Shown here in pieces: positions 33,661 to 45,730 of a stretch of 64,000 nt of DNA. The stretch is from NCBI RefSeq assembly GCF_042477335.2, contig NC_091249.1, forward strand, positions 46,980,001 to 47,044,000, given 5' to 3'. The stretch's first letter is position 1; each line of letters starts with the position of its first letter. This DNA is from Ovis canadensis. Taxonomy: Eukaryota; Chordata; Mammalia; Artiodactyla; Bovidae. The position numbers and the translations under genes were made by a program. Below the pieces are notes generated by a model. It was given only the letters and a program-made list of their open reading frames with translations. It was not told the DNA's origin and made no database searches.

Positions 33661-33870
33661 GTGCATACTCAGTCGCTCAGTCATGTCTGAATCTTTGTGA
33701 TCCCACAGATTGCAGCCCACCAGGCTCCTCTGTCCATGAGATTTCCCAGGCAAGAATACTGGACTGGGTTGCCATATCCTGCTTCAGAAGATCTTCCCAA
33801 CCTAGGGATCAAACCTGTGTCTCTGGCATTGGCAGGCAGGTTCTTTAACACTGAGTCACCTCGGAAGCCC
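33661..33870 (-). mobile_element. Bov-tA SINE, antisense, with 12-bp target-site duplication
   Basis: Flanked by 'ctaggtccatcc' at 33649-33660 and 33871-33882. The target sequence is L1 ('aggtccatccatgttg'), so it postdates the L1. Confidence 0.93.
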
Positions 33871-34145
33871 CTAGGTCCATCCATGTTGTCACAAATAGCA
33901 AGAATTCATTTTTTTATAATTAATATTCCATGGTACATACATACCACATATTCTTTTCCATTCCTATGGGCACATAAGTTTCATCCATATTTTGGCTACT
34001 GTATACAATGTCACAATGAACAATAAAGTATATATATATATTTGAATTAATTTTTTACTTTCTTTGGATAACTACTCCAAAGTGGAATTGCTGGATCATA
34101 AGATAGCTTTATTTTTAATGTTTTGAGGAAACTCCATACTCTTTT

Positions 34146-34352
34146 CCTTAGAAAGTTAGGCACTTAGTCATGTCTAACTCTTTATTACCCCATGGACTGT
34201 AGCTCACCAGGCTCATCCATGGAATTCTCCAGGCAAGAATACTGGAGTGGGTTGCCATTTCCTTCTCCAGGGGATCTTCACAACCCAGGGTTAGAACCCA
34301 GGTCTCCTGCATTGCAGGTGGACTCTTTATCAACTAAGGCATCAGGGAAGAC
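34146..34352 (-). mobile_element. Bov-tA SINE, antisense
   Basis: 'ttagtcatgtctaactctttatt' style start to 'aaggcatcagggaagac'. Full length, inside the antisense L1, which resumes at 'cacatttccatagtgag'. Confidence 0.92.
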
Positions 34353-35345
34353 ACTAAGAGCCACATTTCCATAGTGAGTGGTCCAGTTTCCATTCCCACC
34401 AACAGTGCACAAGGGTTTCCTTTTCTCCACATCCTCATCAACAGCCTTTATTAATATTTGTTTGTTTTTGATGATAGCTATTCAGACAGATATGTTGAGC
34501 ATCTTTTCACGTGTCTGTTGGCTGTCTGTTTATTTAGAAAAGTATCTATTCAAGAATTCTGCCTATGTTTTCATTGGGTGGTTTGTTTTTTTGATATTGA
34601 AGTATATGAATTCTTTGAATATTTTGGATATTAATCCCTTATTGGATATACATTTGCAAAAATTCTTCTCCCATTCAGTAGACATTGCAAATATCTTCTC
34701 ATATTTTGTTTTGTTGATAGTTTTGTTCACTGTACAAAAGTTTTTTTGTTTGATGTAGTTCCATTTGCCTATTTTTCCTTTTGTTTCCCTTGCCTGAGGA
34801 GACATATCCAAAAAAAAAAAAACTGCTAAAACTAATATCAAAGAATATACTACCTATGTTTCTTTCTAGGAGTTTTATAGATTTAGGTCTTACATTTAAG
34901 TTTTTACTCCACTTTGAGTTTATTTTTGTATATGCTGTGAGAAAGTAGCCATTTTCCCAGCACCGTTTATTGACGAGGCTGTCTTTTCCCCCAACATATC
35001 TCCTTGCCTCCTTTGTCATAGATTAATTGCCCATAGAAGTGTGAGGTCATTTCTGAGCTTGCTATCCTGCTCCATTGATTCATGTGTCTGTTTTTGTGCC
35101 ACTCTTTTGAAGACTAAAACTTTAGTATAGTTTGAAATCAGAGAGCATGATAGCTCTTGTTCTTTTTTTCTTAAGATTGTTTTGGCTATTCTTTTGTGTT
35201 TCCATACAAAATTTAGAATTATTTATTTTAGTTCCATGAAAAACACCACTGGCAGTAATGTTTTGACCTGGATCATGTCGAATCTGTAGATTGCCTTGGA
35301 TAGTGTGGTGATTTCAACAATGTTAATTCTTCCAATCCATGAGAT

Positions 35346-37075
35346 TTTTATCAAGAAAATGTTCAAATATGGACAAAGAATAGCATAATCAACTATCATA
35401 TCACTCAACACTACATAATTCAGTGTGCATTGCTATAAGAACATTTTCTTATATAAGCAGAACATCATTGCTACTCTTAATAAAATTTTTTGATATCATC
35501 TAACATCCAGTCCATATTCAATCCTGAATTGGAGAAAAAATATTTTTATTTTGTATGGATATCAGGAAAACTGATTAATATTGAAAAACTGATGATAGTA
35601 ATATGAATATAGACACTGAACAACTACAAAGAGAAATAAAGCTTAACATTTGGTTTGTCCAACTGTATTAAAATATATTAACTCAATAAGACAATTTGTT
35701 CAACTGGTTGATATTTATCCCCAATGACAACAGATCATAACAATTATGCACGTCATTAAATGTGCTCTGGACTACAGCTGGAATCAAATAGAACAGACAC
35801 AAGTATTACAGGAATCTGTTTGCAACTTAAGAATTGTTTACTTCCAAAGAAATTGAACTGACCTAGATACACTGCATTCAGACCCAAGAGTACAAAAAGA
35901 AATTTTGGACTTCATCAAACTCCTGACAATCTTCTCTCATTACCTTTGATACATTATAGTCTTAGCTAGGAGAGAAAAATGCTGATGTGAAACTACAGCA
36001 CAATTACAGAAAATGCAATTGTTCTGGGACCTCTGAGGAAGAACTCTTCATGTGGAAATCTTAGAGCCTGAAGGACCACTTTTGCACACTGAAGCTGTTT
36101 AACAACTCCTCTTCCTCTTCTCTATGACCGCTTCAGCTTGCAGGACTGCATAGGTGAGGGTTCAGAAAACTGACCTGGAGCAAAGAGGGAGATTCAGGCA
36201 CCGAAGTCTCCTTCTTCTCCAGCAGTGTCTGCTGTTAAGGCAGCCCCAGACCCTTGTTCTCATCCTCTCCAGGCCTTGTGTCCACTTCATTCTTTGGACA
36301 CAGAAGCTAGTGAACTCAGGGACCTCAACTAACCCCAGTGATCAACCAGAACTGTTTTAGAATCCTCTCGCGAAAGTAATCTTACAAATGTGGACCTCAA
36401 CCCATTAGTGAGGTTGTAAGCATAACAGGGCAGCTTTTGTTAAGTTCACATTATCTGCAGCCTTCTGCAAAGGGGGACGAAGGAAAGAAAGAGTGAGAGA
36501 AGAAGGGAAGGAGAGAGGGAAGGAAGGGTTGAGCTTGGAAATGCACTGTGAAACCAAAGCTCTGGTGAGCGTGTTAAAGACTTTTAAGTCTGACAGGCCA
36601 GCTTTACCAAGCCATGGCAGCTGTAAAGGGAATATAATTATACTTAACAGAAACCACCTGCATTTTGAACCTACCCTAAATTTAAAGCTTCTGGGGGACT
36701 TAATTAAATTTAATGAAAACCATAGCTGCTAAACAACGATGTATTATAGCTCCTACTCCGTTATTCCTGAGGAAATTAAACAGCAATCATGAAGACATAC
36801 CTCAGCTCTCACAAGGAAGCCTCTAGATAATAACGCCCAAAGTCTATAAATAAGATGATGCTCTCTTCTTTTCATTAGCTAATAGCATTGTCAAATTACT
36901 CATCTGTTCCTGTAAAAAGAAAGAAAATCAGAACTAGAACAGAAGGGGAAAAAAAAAAAAAGAGGCAAGCACAGGGACATTTTCCTGAGTGGGATATAGG
37001 GTAATATTCCTGACTTCAATCCCTTGAGCCCTCCACCACCCCCACCCTCCCTCCATTGGTATTTCTTCTTTTCTT
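35346..37075. other. Unassigned DNA
   Basis: No gene or repeat recognised. A purine-rich (GA) stretch lies at about 36477-36530 and an A run at about 36949-36962. Confidence 0.4.
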
Positions 37076-37378
37076 TTTTTACCTTTTAATTATATATTGG
37101 GAATATAGCCAGTTAACTTGGAGAAGGAAATGGCAACCCACTCCAGTATTCTTGCCTGGAGAATCCCATAGACAGAGGAGCCTGACAGGCTACAGTCCAT
37201 GGGGTCGCAAGAGTCGGACACAATTTAATGACTAAAGAGAGAGCCAATTAACAATGTTGTGATAGTTTCAGGTGGACAGCAAAGGGACTCAGTTATACAC
37301 ATATATGTATCCATTCTTCCCCAAAACACCCCTCGTATCCAGGCTGCCACATAACATTGAGCAGGTTTCTTTTGTTTT
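37076..37378 (-). mobile_element. L1 3' UTR, antisense, split by a Bov-A
   Basis: 'aacaatgttgtgatagtttcagg' and 'aaagggactcagttatacac' are antisense L1 3' UTR wording. Confidence 0.65.
37118..37241 (+). mobile_element. Bov-A SINE with target-site duplication
   Basis: 'ttggagaaggaaatggcaac' to 'caatttaatgactaaaga'. Flanks 'agccagttaac' (37107-37117) and 'agccaattaac' (37242-37252) match at 10 of 11. Confidence 0.9.
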
Positions 37379-37689
37379 TAAAAGAATTGTGTGTTAATGC
37401 CATTGGAGAATAAACACCTGGGTAGTTCAGGTCAGGATGGATGTCTGTGAATCACAGCACTAGAATATGGGACTGGTTATGTTCCCATGCTCATCTTACT
37501 TAACGTGAACTATTTATATGTAAAAATAATCATGGTCTTTTAGAGGACCATTTGGGCAACAAGATGGTAGAGACAGAGTGAAAGTTGACACCAGGCAAAA
37601 ATTCTGCTCTCAAACTAGTACAGGGGGAAAGAGCGGAGGATGAAGTAGCCTAAACTGCCTTCATGGAGGACAACCAGACAGTCCAGGAC
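37379..37689. other. Unassigned DNA
   Basis: Nothing recognised. Confidence 0.4.
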
Positions 37690-37862
37690 AGGGTGTGTAA
37701 ACACTAACCTGCATCAGAATCCCCTGGAGAGGGACTGCTGGACCCTGTCCTTAGCGTTTCTGGTACAGAAGGTCTGAAGTGGGACCAAAACCCACTTCTC
37801 TAACAGATTCCCAGGAGATGCTAATACTGCTGGTCCAGAGATCATATTGAAAACCACTGGTC
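37690..37862 (+). mobile_element. MER5A-like hAT DNA transposon
   Basis: 'ctgcatcagaatcccctggag', 'cttctctaacagattcccagg' and the terminal 'attgaaaaccactgg' fit the ancient mammalian MER5A element. Confidence 0.75.
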
Positions 37863-38704
37863 TAGGTATACTGTCTCAGAAGTTTAGAAAACAGAGGCAC
37901 ATTTAGGAAATAGTTTGGTATTAGATGACTCCAATACAAAATACAGAAGATAGGGTTGAGACAACCAAGCTACCAAAGACAGAAAGTAGGCGGGAACTAT
38001 GTGAGTCCCAGGAATCTGCTCCTTAAGGGCAGGCCCTTCACCATCCGATGAGGAGTGAAGCCTCACTAGAAAAATGATCAGAGTTGGGTGGGGTCCCATA
38101 GCCATCATCCACTTGCTGAAATCAGAGCAGGACCTCAGCCCTCCAGGGAACCAGCCAATAGGCTATGGGAGGTCCCTCGGGGCTGATGCAATGAATATGG
38201 GACAGGGAGCTTCAGGGGAAGCAAGGACAACTCCTACCCACAAGGAAGATCTGACTCATCTATGGGTAGACTGGAACATATGCTCCCTCTCCACACAGCA
38301 GACCTCTGGCAACTAGAACCCACTCCACATGCCCACACGGACAGACTCTTGCCCACAAGTGCTCCAGGACTTGACAAGATGCGTATAACTGAGCAAAGTA
38401 TCTGCATCACTGAACTCCACGCTCATCTGACTACATTTAGAGCACTGTCTGCCCCAATTTAATGATTCAGAAAGCACAGAACTATAAAGTGGTGCTGTTA
38501 AAATATATTTAATACTCATTTTCATTCAATTTTTAAAACAACTCCAAGGGATATGCCAAGAAAACAGCCAAGAGAAGGGATAAGCAAGAATCATAGGTCT
38601 GCCTCTCAGACCCACCACTGCGTGAAGTCAAGACTAGCCTCCTGACTCCAAGCTAACATTGTTCTCATTAGTTCACAGTCCTTCCCTTTTAAAAAGGATT
38701 TGTG
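37863..38704. other. Unassigned DNA
   Basis: No recognised gene. An 80-codon + frame at 38074-38316 has no domain. Confidence 0.4.
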
Positions 38705-39431
38705 GGGGGTTTTTTTGGGGGGTGGGCTTAATTTATTTATTTACTTATTTTATTTTTATCATTCTTTTGAAAATTAAAAAAATATTTTTAGACAATTTTT
38801 AAAGGTTATTTTCTATTTATGCTGCTGCTGCTAAGTCACTTCAACTGCTAGTCACTGCTAAGTCGTGTCCAACTCTGTGCAACCCCATAGACGGCAGCCT
38901 ACCAGGCTCCCCTGTGCCTGGGATTCTCCAGGCAAGAACACTGGAGTGGGCTGCCATTTCCTTCTCCAATGCATGAAAGTGAAAAGTGAAAGGGAAGTCT
39001 CTTAGTCATGTCCGACTCTTTGAGACCCCATGGACTGCAGCCCACCAGGCTCCTCCATCCATGGGATTTTCCAGGCAAGAGTACTGGAGTGCGTTGCCAT
39101 TGCCTTCTCCATTTTCTGTTTATAGTTACTACAAAATACTGGCTGTATTACCTGTGTTGTACAATGTATCCTTTTTGTAATTTGCAGTATAGTTGATTAC
39201 CAATGCTGTGTTCATTTCAGGTGTACAGAACATTGATTCCGTTATACACACATTTTTTTTTCAGATTCTTTTTCCTTATAGGATATTACAAAATATTGAT
39301 TATTGTTCCCTATGCTATACAATAGGGTCTTGTTGGTTATCTATCTTGCTGGTTATCTATATCTATAGTGGTATGTATATGCTAATCCCAACCTCCTAAT
39401 TTATCCCTCCCCACCTACCCACCTTTCCACT
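38705..39431 (-). mobile_element. L1 3' UTR, antisense, split by a Bov-A2
   Basis: A T-rich stretch before the SINE and, after it, 'gtatagttgattaccaatgctg', 'ttgttccctatgctatacaat' and 'ctaatcccaacctcctaattt' are antisense L1 3' UTR. Confidence 0.75.
38821..39112 (-). mobile_element. Bov-A2 SINE, antisense
   Basis: Two reverse Bov-A units starting with 'gctgctgctgctaagtcac'. Near-identical flanks 'ttttctatttat' and 'ttttctgtttat' suggest the target duplication. Confidence 0.92.
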
Positions 39432-39442
39432 TTAGGAACCAT

Positions 39443-39702
39443 GCTGCTAAGTCACTTCAGTCGTGTCCAACTCTGTGCGACCCCATAGACGGCAGCCCAC
39501 CAGGCTCCCCCGTCCCTGGGATTCTCCAGGCAAGAACACTGGAGTGGGTTGCCATTTCCTTCTCCAGTGCATGAAAGTGAAAGTGAAGTCACTCAGTCGT
39601 GTCTGACTCTTAGTGACCCCGTGGACTGCAGCCCACCAGGCTCCTCTGCCCATGGGATTTTCCAGGCAAGAGTACTGGAGTGGGGTGCCACTGCCTTCTC
39701 CC
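39443..39702 (-). mobile_element. Bov-A2 SINE, antisense, with 11-bp target-site duplication
   Basis: Two reverse Bov-A units. 'ttaggaaccat' occurs exactly at 39432-39442 and 39703-39713. Confidence 0.94.
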
Positions 39703-39713
39703 TTAGGAACCAT

Positions 39714-40579
39714 AGGTTTGTTGAAAAGGATTTGAACCAACTCTATAGAACAGGAGAAATTTAATCTTCCCTGCTTCTTAAGCAAAAACAAAAATCAACA
39801 CGTGATACCAGAAAACATATTTCATCATTATACTCAATTATGTAACACTTAGCACAGCCTGTTTTCCTAAGGAGGTCCCTCCCTGCCTTAGGAAAAACAG
39901 AGTTCTCCATCACAAGACGTAAGCAAGAAAAGGCTGCACAAACACCTGTCAGGCACATCACAAAAGGAATTCAAATATCTGGTGGGATGGGTATTGACTG
40001 ATGCTATTCATTCTATTGACTCTAACTTCTCTTAATCTTTTTATTAAGCTACTTTTTAAAAGCAGACTCGATATCCCTATGACCATTTCCATAATTTTTA
40101 TGTGTAAAATATTTCTGTGGGCACTGCAATTTCAAAAAACAAAACCCAGTATTTCCACTGCAATATTTAACACAAATAATAATGTGTTTTTGCATACTTG
40201 CCATTTATTATTGACAAGCTGAAGTACACTGTAAGATATTTTTTACCAGAATCCATGGGCTTGGAATTCCAAAATTAGAACAATACCCTTACCTCACCAT
40301 CTCAAGTGTGTATATTTCTTGCCCAACAGTACCTTTTTTTTCACTATCTGAAAGTGTTTTTCTTTAACCTTCTTTGACACAATTTCTCCTATTCTTTCTA
40401 TTGCTCACACTGTAAACTTTGAAAATAAATGTCCTTAGGCATCAACTCTGTGATGTTTATTATAAAACCTGGCAAATTTTTAATGGAATCATTATAAATT
40501 CTGCTTGTTAAACTCAAGTAAAAGTAGAAGTACATCAATATTTTAAGTGGAAAACCCATCAAGGCAACCTGCCACATAG
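39714..40579. other. Unassigned DNA
   Basis: No gene or repeat recognised. AT-rich. Confidence 0.4.
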
Positions 40580-40680
40580 ACTCAGGAGATTAGTGATGTG
40601 AGCTGGGTTAGACTCCTGGCGCCACTACATCCTAACTCTGCAACTTGGGGAATTTACTCTTTGGAAAAAATGATGAAAAT
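40580..40680 (+). mobile_element. Possible MIR fragment
   Basis: 'gctgggttagactcctggcgccactacatcc'-type wording with 'gcaacttggggaatttactc' weakly fits the MIR core. Confidence 0.4.
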
Positions 40681-40717
40681 TGCACATAACTCACAGAAAT
40701 AGAATGCAGTCATGTAT

Positions 40718-40965
40718 GTGGGGTGCCAGCGTAATGGTTAAGGTGGCAGCATTTTATGGTGATTTACAAAAGATTGACTGTATCCAAATCTCAGATCTGC
40801 CACTTAGCTGTATGCTGTTGAGTGAGTTACTGAACCTCCCCAAATCTGCCTCCTTGTCTCATCATCCCAAAATAGGGATGATGGTATTATCTACCTTACA
40901 GGCTTGTCATGATTAGCTGGGATAATACTTGTAAAACCCCTGGCATAAGGGCCTGCATGTGGTGG
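40718..40965 (+). mobile_element. MIR SINE
   Basis: 'gtaatggttaaggtggcagc', 'cagatctgccacttagctgt', 'agtgagttactgaacctcc' and 'aatacttgtaaaacccctgg' follow the ancient mammalian MIR from head to tail. Confidence 0.85.
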
Positions 40966-42344
40966 ACAACCCAAGGATGCTAGTTTCCTTTTCCAGCATC
41001 CTCTTCCCAAGCTGTCTGCAACTCTCCCTACTCACCTCTACCTAGCTTGCCCTCTGACTTTGCCCAGGAGGAAAAAAATACTCATAAGGTAGAGGCAGAG
41101 TTCCTTTCGGAGAGAGAATTATCTTTGTTTAGGCATATATATTGAAAGCCTCCCTAGTTGTGAAAAGAGCTCCAATGGCTCTCCAATGGTTGAGAAATAG
41201 AGCTAAACTGTTAAGAATAATAAAGCATGAGAAATATGCGGATTTTGGAGACCCGGGAGGTGAGGAGAGCAGATGTGAGAGGAGACAGCCTGTTTGTAAC
41301 TTTTCAACATAGGAGTGGCCAAGGCACTACTTGAGCATCTAGTAAAATATTACACAAGTGGCCCACAGGGCTAAGCTATGAGGTAAACCCTCTATATTCA
41401 TCCTAAAGTTTCAGTCCTGGCTTAGTACACATAATTACTTTGTGTAAATGGTTTGGGGTAAAATATGAACAAAAATGAATGCTGTTCCACACTGAGATTG
41501 AATGCAATGATAAAAGAAAGGAACAGATGAATAAGGAGACCTGAGAGACCGCTAACTCAGTAGAGTCAGAAAATTATCAAAAGGTGATTTGGAAAACTAC
41601 CAAACACTGCACCCCTCTCAAGAATACTTGAATGTGGTGGTGGAGATATTGAATTTCTCACTGTAAGCAGGATGGAGACTGTTTGAATTAAATATTACAT
41701 GAAAGATGACCAATGGGGCTGGAAAACCTGGACTCCCATCACCTTCATCCCATCAAGACTGCTGACATCTTGATTATGCCAATTCTCTTTTTTTCATCAT
41801 TGGTTTTCATTGGACATCTATATACAGGAGTATTCCTACTTGGGAACTTTAATGCAACTTTAATGCTTATGGACTCCTAAATCTTGAAACCAGAAGACCT
41901 TCTGATGATAAACTAGTTCAAGCTCTTACCAGGAAAAAAACCAGCTGAGAGAAAGCTTGCCTGGTTCTCATACAAGTTACCAGCAGCAGATGGATTTGTG
42001 TTTTCAGCCAAGGGCAACTATTCCCTTTCTTATCATTAGGCTGGCTGTTTCATGTCAGAAAGGGAATAAAATTCGGCCTAAGTATGTAAGGGGGCTCACA
42101 AAACTAAGGAGCTATTACTAGTTGCCCACACTTGTTCTTGAGTTGAGATGTGAGTTAATCCATTTTATCAACAGATAATCTCTTTATTTCAACTTCACCA
42201 ACCAATAATGTCAATGCATTGTTATAAGAGATAACCTTCTAATGTTCTCCTTAGAATAAAATATCATACTGAAACTCATCCTTTGACACATAAAAGTAAA
42301 ACTGAGTATGAAAACAGGCCCTTGTGATTATGAGAATTTCTGAA
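40966..42344. other. Unassigned DNA
   Basis: No gene or repeat recognised. Confidence 0.4.
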
Positions 42345-42614
42345 GTTTTTTACAGAGAACAGACTTGTGGTGACAAGGGGGAGGGGAATTGGGGGGTGGA
42401 TTAGAAGTTTGGGATTGGCAGATGCAAACCATTATACAGAGAACAGATGAACAACAAGGGCCTACTGTATAGCACAGGGAACTATATTCAATATCCCATG
42501 ATAAACCATAATGAAAAAGAATGTACATATTAACATAACTGAATCATTTTGCTGTACAGAAGAAATTAATACAACATTGTAAATCAACTGTAAATTGTTC
42601 AAAAAAGTAAATTT
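42345..42614 (+). mobile_element. L1 3' UTR fragment
   Basis: 'ctactgtatagcacagggaac', 'actgaatcattttgctgtac' and 'acaacattgtaaatcaactg' are the older ruminant L1 tail. Confidence 0.8.
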
Positions 42615-42704
42615 AAAAACAAACTCCTGAAGTTTTCATTTCAATAAAATAAATTAGAAAAATAAGTTCAAGAAAATAAAAAAACAAACTCCTGAAGTTT
42701 TCAT
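42615..42704. repeat. 25-bp direct repeat with 40-bp A-rich spacer
   Basis: The phrase ending 'aactcctgaagttttcat' is identical over 25 bases at 42615-42639 and 42680-42704. The spacer is A-rich. It could be a target duplication around a short tail-only insertion. Confidence 0.9.
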
Positions 42705-43712
42705 CTGCTTACCTATGTGTTGAACTGATTTACAGGTGAGTTAAATTGAACACAATTTAGAAAATTCAATGACTTTACAAAGAATATGAAACTTACAGCA
42801 TTTTTTCTTGTAATCTAATTACTGAATAAGTAATTGAGCTAATTTTTACTGAATTTATGAAATGAAAATCAACTAAACATTTTAATTAACTTAATTTGAA
42901 GATTTGTATCCTATGATTTTTTTTTTAAATAGAGTGATAAAGTCATAGTTCTACAGCAATTCACTATGTTTACAACAGGAATAATTTCACTTTTAAGATA
43001 TACAAAGAAGATAAAGATGAACTACTGTATAGAAATTTTAATAGACCATGTCTTAGGCCTCTAAGTATTATTTTATAATAATTATGGTTATAAACATAAT
43101 TAACTAAAAGAGAATGGGATTTTTGTCAACTACAAAATTTTAGCAGAAAAATACAAAGAAAATTCGTTTGGATATTGGAGGAGAGGTAGAGGTCCAGAAG
43201 AGACATGTCCTTAAGATGTTGTCAAAAGGTAGTTAGGGGATGGAACTTTAATACATGTTAAGTCAGAAGCACATTTTTAACTCTGCAAGGAGAATCAGAA
43301 ATAAAAAATGTCAAAGACTGGCCTCTCTGGTCCAAGTAATTATGCAATATCTAGCCTTCTCCTATTAAACTTTTGGTTAGAGAATTTCTTATAATTCTAA
43401 AGTTACAGAGCTAAAGTGCTGCTAGCTTCATAGAAACAGCGCTTCTCAGAGTCCCATTCTCCTTTATTGTGGAGTACCTTTTAAGACAAATCATATTACC
43501 TTAAAAGACAGGGATGGAAAGATATGTTTAGAGATACTGCTTGGAATACATAGTAGAACAAACACAACTAGGAGCTGGTGACTTTGTTTCTTGGTCTGAC
43601 CCTTACACCTCTCCCAGAATGAGAGGACAACTCATTAACTTCTGGGAGTTTCATGGCCATATGCCAAAGGTTTTTTGTTTGTTTTTTTTCAATTGTCAAC
43701 TCTGAAGAATAG
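42705..43712. other. AT-rich unassigned DNA
   Basis: No gene or repeat recognised. Confidence 0.4.
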
Positions 43713-44820
43713 ACTGATAATTTACATTTGGAGAAATACATATTTCATAACTTTGACTGTGTGGATCACAATAAACTGTGGGACATTCTAAAAGAGATGG
43801 GAATACCAGACCACCTAACCTGCCTCTTGAGAAATCTGTATGCAGGTCAGGGAACAACAGTTAGAACTGGACATGGAACAACAGACTGGTTCCAAATAGG
43901 AAAAGGAGTACGTCAAGGCTGTATATTGTCACCCTGCTTATTTAACTTCTATGCAGAGTACATCATGAGAAACGCTGGACTGGAAGAAACACAAGCTGGA
44001 ATCAAGATTGCCGGGAGAAATATCAATAACCTCAGATATGCAGATGACACCACCCTTATGGCAGAAAGTGAAGAGGAGCTAAAAAGCCTCTTGATGAAAG
44101 TGAAAGAGGAGAGTGAAAAAGTTGGCTTAAAGCTCAACATTCAGAAAATGAAGATCATGGCATCTGGTCCCATCACTTCAAAGGAAATAGATGGGGAAAC
44201 AGTAGAAACAGTGTCAGACTTTATTTTTGGGGGCTCCAAAATCACTGCAGATGGTGACTGCAGCCATGAAATTAAAAGACACTTACTCCTTGGAAGAAAA
44301 GTTATGACCAACCTAGATAGCATATTCAAAAGCAGAGACATTACTTTGCTGACTAAGGTCCGCCTAGTCAAGGCTATGGTTTTTCCTGTGGTCATGTATG
44401 GATGTGAGAGTTGGACTGTGAAGAAGGCTGAGCACCGAAGAATTGATGCTTTTGAACTGTGGTGTTGGAGAAGACTCTTGAGGGTCCCTTGGACTGCAAG
44501 GAGATCCAACCAGTCCATTCTGAAGGAGATCAACCCTGGGATTTCCTTGGAAGAAATGATGCTAAAGCTGAAACTCCAGTACTTTGGCCACCTCATGTGA
44601 AGAGTTGACTCATTGGAAAAGACTCTGATGCTGGGAGAGATTGGGGGCAGGAGGAGAAGGGGACGACCCAGGATGAGATGGCTGGATGGCATCATGGACT
44701 TGATGGACGTGAATCTGAGTGAACTCAGGGAGATGGTGATGGACAGGGAGGCCTCACATGCTGCAATTCATGGGGTCGCAAAGAGTCGGACATGACTGAG
44801 CGACTGAACTGAACTGAACT
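43713..44820 (+). mobile_element. BovB LINE 3' half with long open RT frame
   Basis: The frame 43728-44600 (290 codons) is the best preserved LINE coding sequence here. RT motifs in order are 'CLLRNLYAGQGTTVRTGHG', 'RQGCILSPCLFNFYAEYIM' and the catalytic YADD at 44037-44048, followed by the C-terminal 'MYGCESWTVKKAEHRRIDA' and '[11 protein letters not shown]' segments. It stops at a TGA (44598-44600) in the 'cacctcatgtgaagag' context, where sister copies in this window read 'gatgcgaagag'. The same frame continues to 44795 past this stop. The element ends with 'gactgaactgaactgaact'. The endonuclease and N-terminal RT are missing, so it is 5' truncated and cannot move on its own. Confidence 0.95.
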
Positions 44821-44935
44821 CGTGGGAAAATGTTCATTCTCTAATTTTAAAAATGCCATTTAAATCAAACCTGAGAAATCACCAAATACCTGCTAAAGAA
44901 TAAGAATTCCTTTTTATAAGTATTTGTGCTGTGCT

Positions 44936-45080
44936 GTGCTGTGGGAGAAGGCAATGGCAACCCACTCAAGTACTCTTGCCTGGAAAATCCCATGAATGGA
45001 GGAGCCTGGTAGGCTGCAGTCCATGGCGTCTCAAAGAGTCGGACATGACTGAAGTTGACTTAGCAGCAGCAGCAGCTGTG
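44936..45080 (+). mobile_element. Bov-A SINE
   Basis: 'gagaaggcaatggcaaccc' to 'ttgacttagcagcagcagc'. It abuts an inverted Bov-tA. Confidence 0.9.
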
Positions 45081-45286
45081 CTGTGCAAAGTCGCTTCAGT
45101 CGTGTCCTACTCTTTGGGACCCTATGGACCATAGCCCACCAGGCTCCTCTGTCCATGGATTCTCCAGGCAAGAATACTGGAGTGGTTGCCATGCGCTCCT
45201 CCTGGGGAATCTTCCCAACCCAGGGATGAAATCCAAGTCTCCTGAGACTCCTGCATTACATGTGGGTTCTTTATCACTGGGTCAGG
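45081..45286 (-). mobile_element. Bov-tA SINE, antisense
   Basis: 'caaagtcgcttcagtcgtgtc' to 'ttctttatcactgggtcag'. With the preceding Bov-A it forms an inverted repeat. Confidence 0.9.
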
Positions 45287-45433
45287 TCTTAGTTGTGACA
45301 CACTGATCTTTGCTCTTCATTGTGGCATGCTACATCTTTAGTCACGACAACTGGGATCTAGATCCCAGATCGAACCCTGGGCCCCCTGCATTGGGAGCTC
45401 GGAGTCTTAGCCACTGGGCCCCAGGGAAGTCCC
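45287..45433 (-). mobile_element. CHR-type SINE, antisense, end of a nested block
   Basis: 'ctaaagat'-poor end, 'ggatctagatcccagatcgaa' and 'actgggccccagggaagtccc' are a reverse CHR. The 12-bp repeat 'aagaattccttt' at 44902-44913 and 45434-45445 brackets the whole SINE block, so the later SINEs probably landed in its tail. Confidence 0.8.
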
Positions 45434-45445
45434 AAGAATTCCTTT

Positions 45446-45730
45446 GAATGATAATAATCCTTAAGAAGTAATGATAAAATTGTAATGATAATGTAAAAGT
45501 AATGATAAAATTCACTCATTCACACACTAGGAGTTCAATAAATACTCATTAACTGACTATCCATTGGTGGTCTTGAAAATTGTTATTTGGGAATCAACAT
45601 GGTTACATGTAGCAAAAAACCATATTCTGGAAGAGCTCACACATTATGCTGAAAGATGAAGGATGGGGTGAACAATTTGTTCCAATCTGTCCTAACTCAA
45701 TCCACAGGCTAATAAAACTGAGTACTCTTA
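45446..45730. other. Unassigned DNA
   Basis: A locally repeated phrase 'taatgataaaattg/c' near 45468-45512; nothing else recognised. Confidence 0.4.

Larger units (their letters stand above)
32846..35345 (-). mobile_element. Old L1, antisense: 3' UTR and ORF2 3' part
   Basis: Antisense L1M-like 3' UTR ('accaagatgtaattgacctat', 'tacattacatccctagtattt') followed by antisense ORF2 ('aagtggaattgctggatcata', 'cattcccaccaacagtgcaca', 'ttggatattaatcccttattg', 'aattcttccaatccatgag'). Two Bov-tA SINEs interrupt it. About 2.1 kb of L1 sequence in total; frames broken. Confidence 0.85.

Noticed and set aside
34378-34758. 126-codon hydrophobic + frame
   Set aside because: It lies in the antisense strand of L1 ORF2, whose T-rich complement gives spurious hydrophobic frames.
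44141-44695. 184-codon minus-strand frame across the BovB
   Set aside because: It is the shadow of the BovB coding strand; the same antisense frame recurs in other BovB copies.
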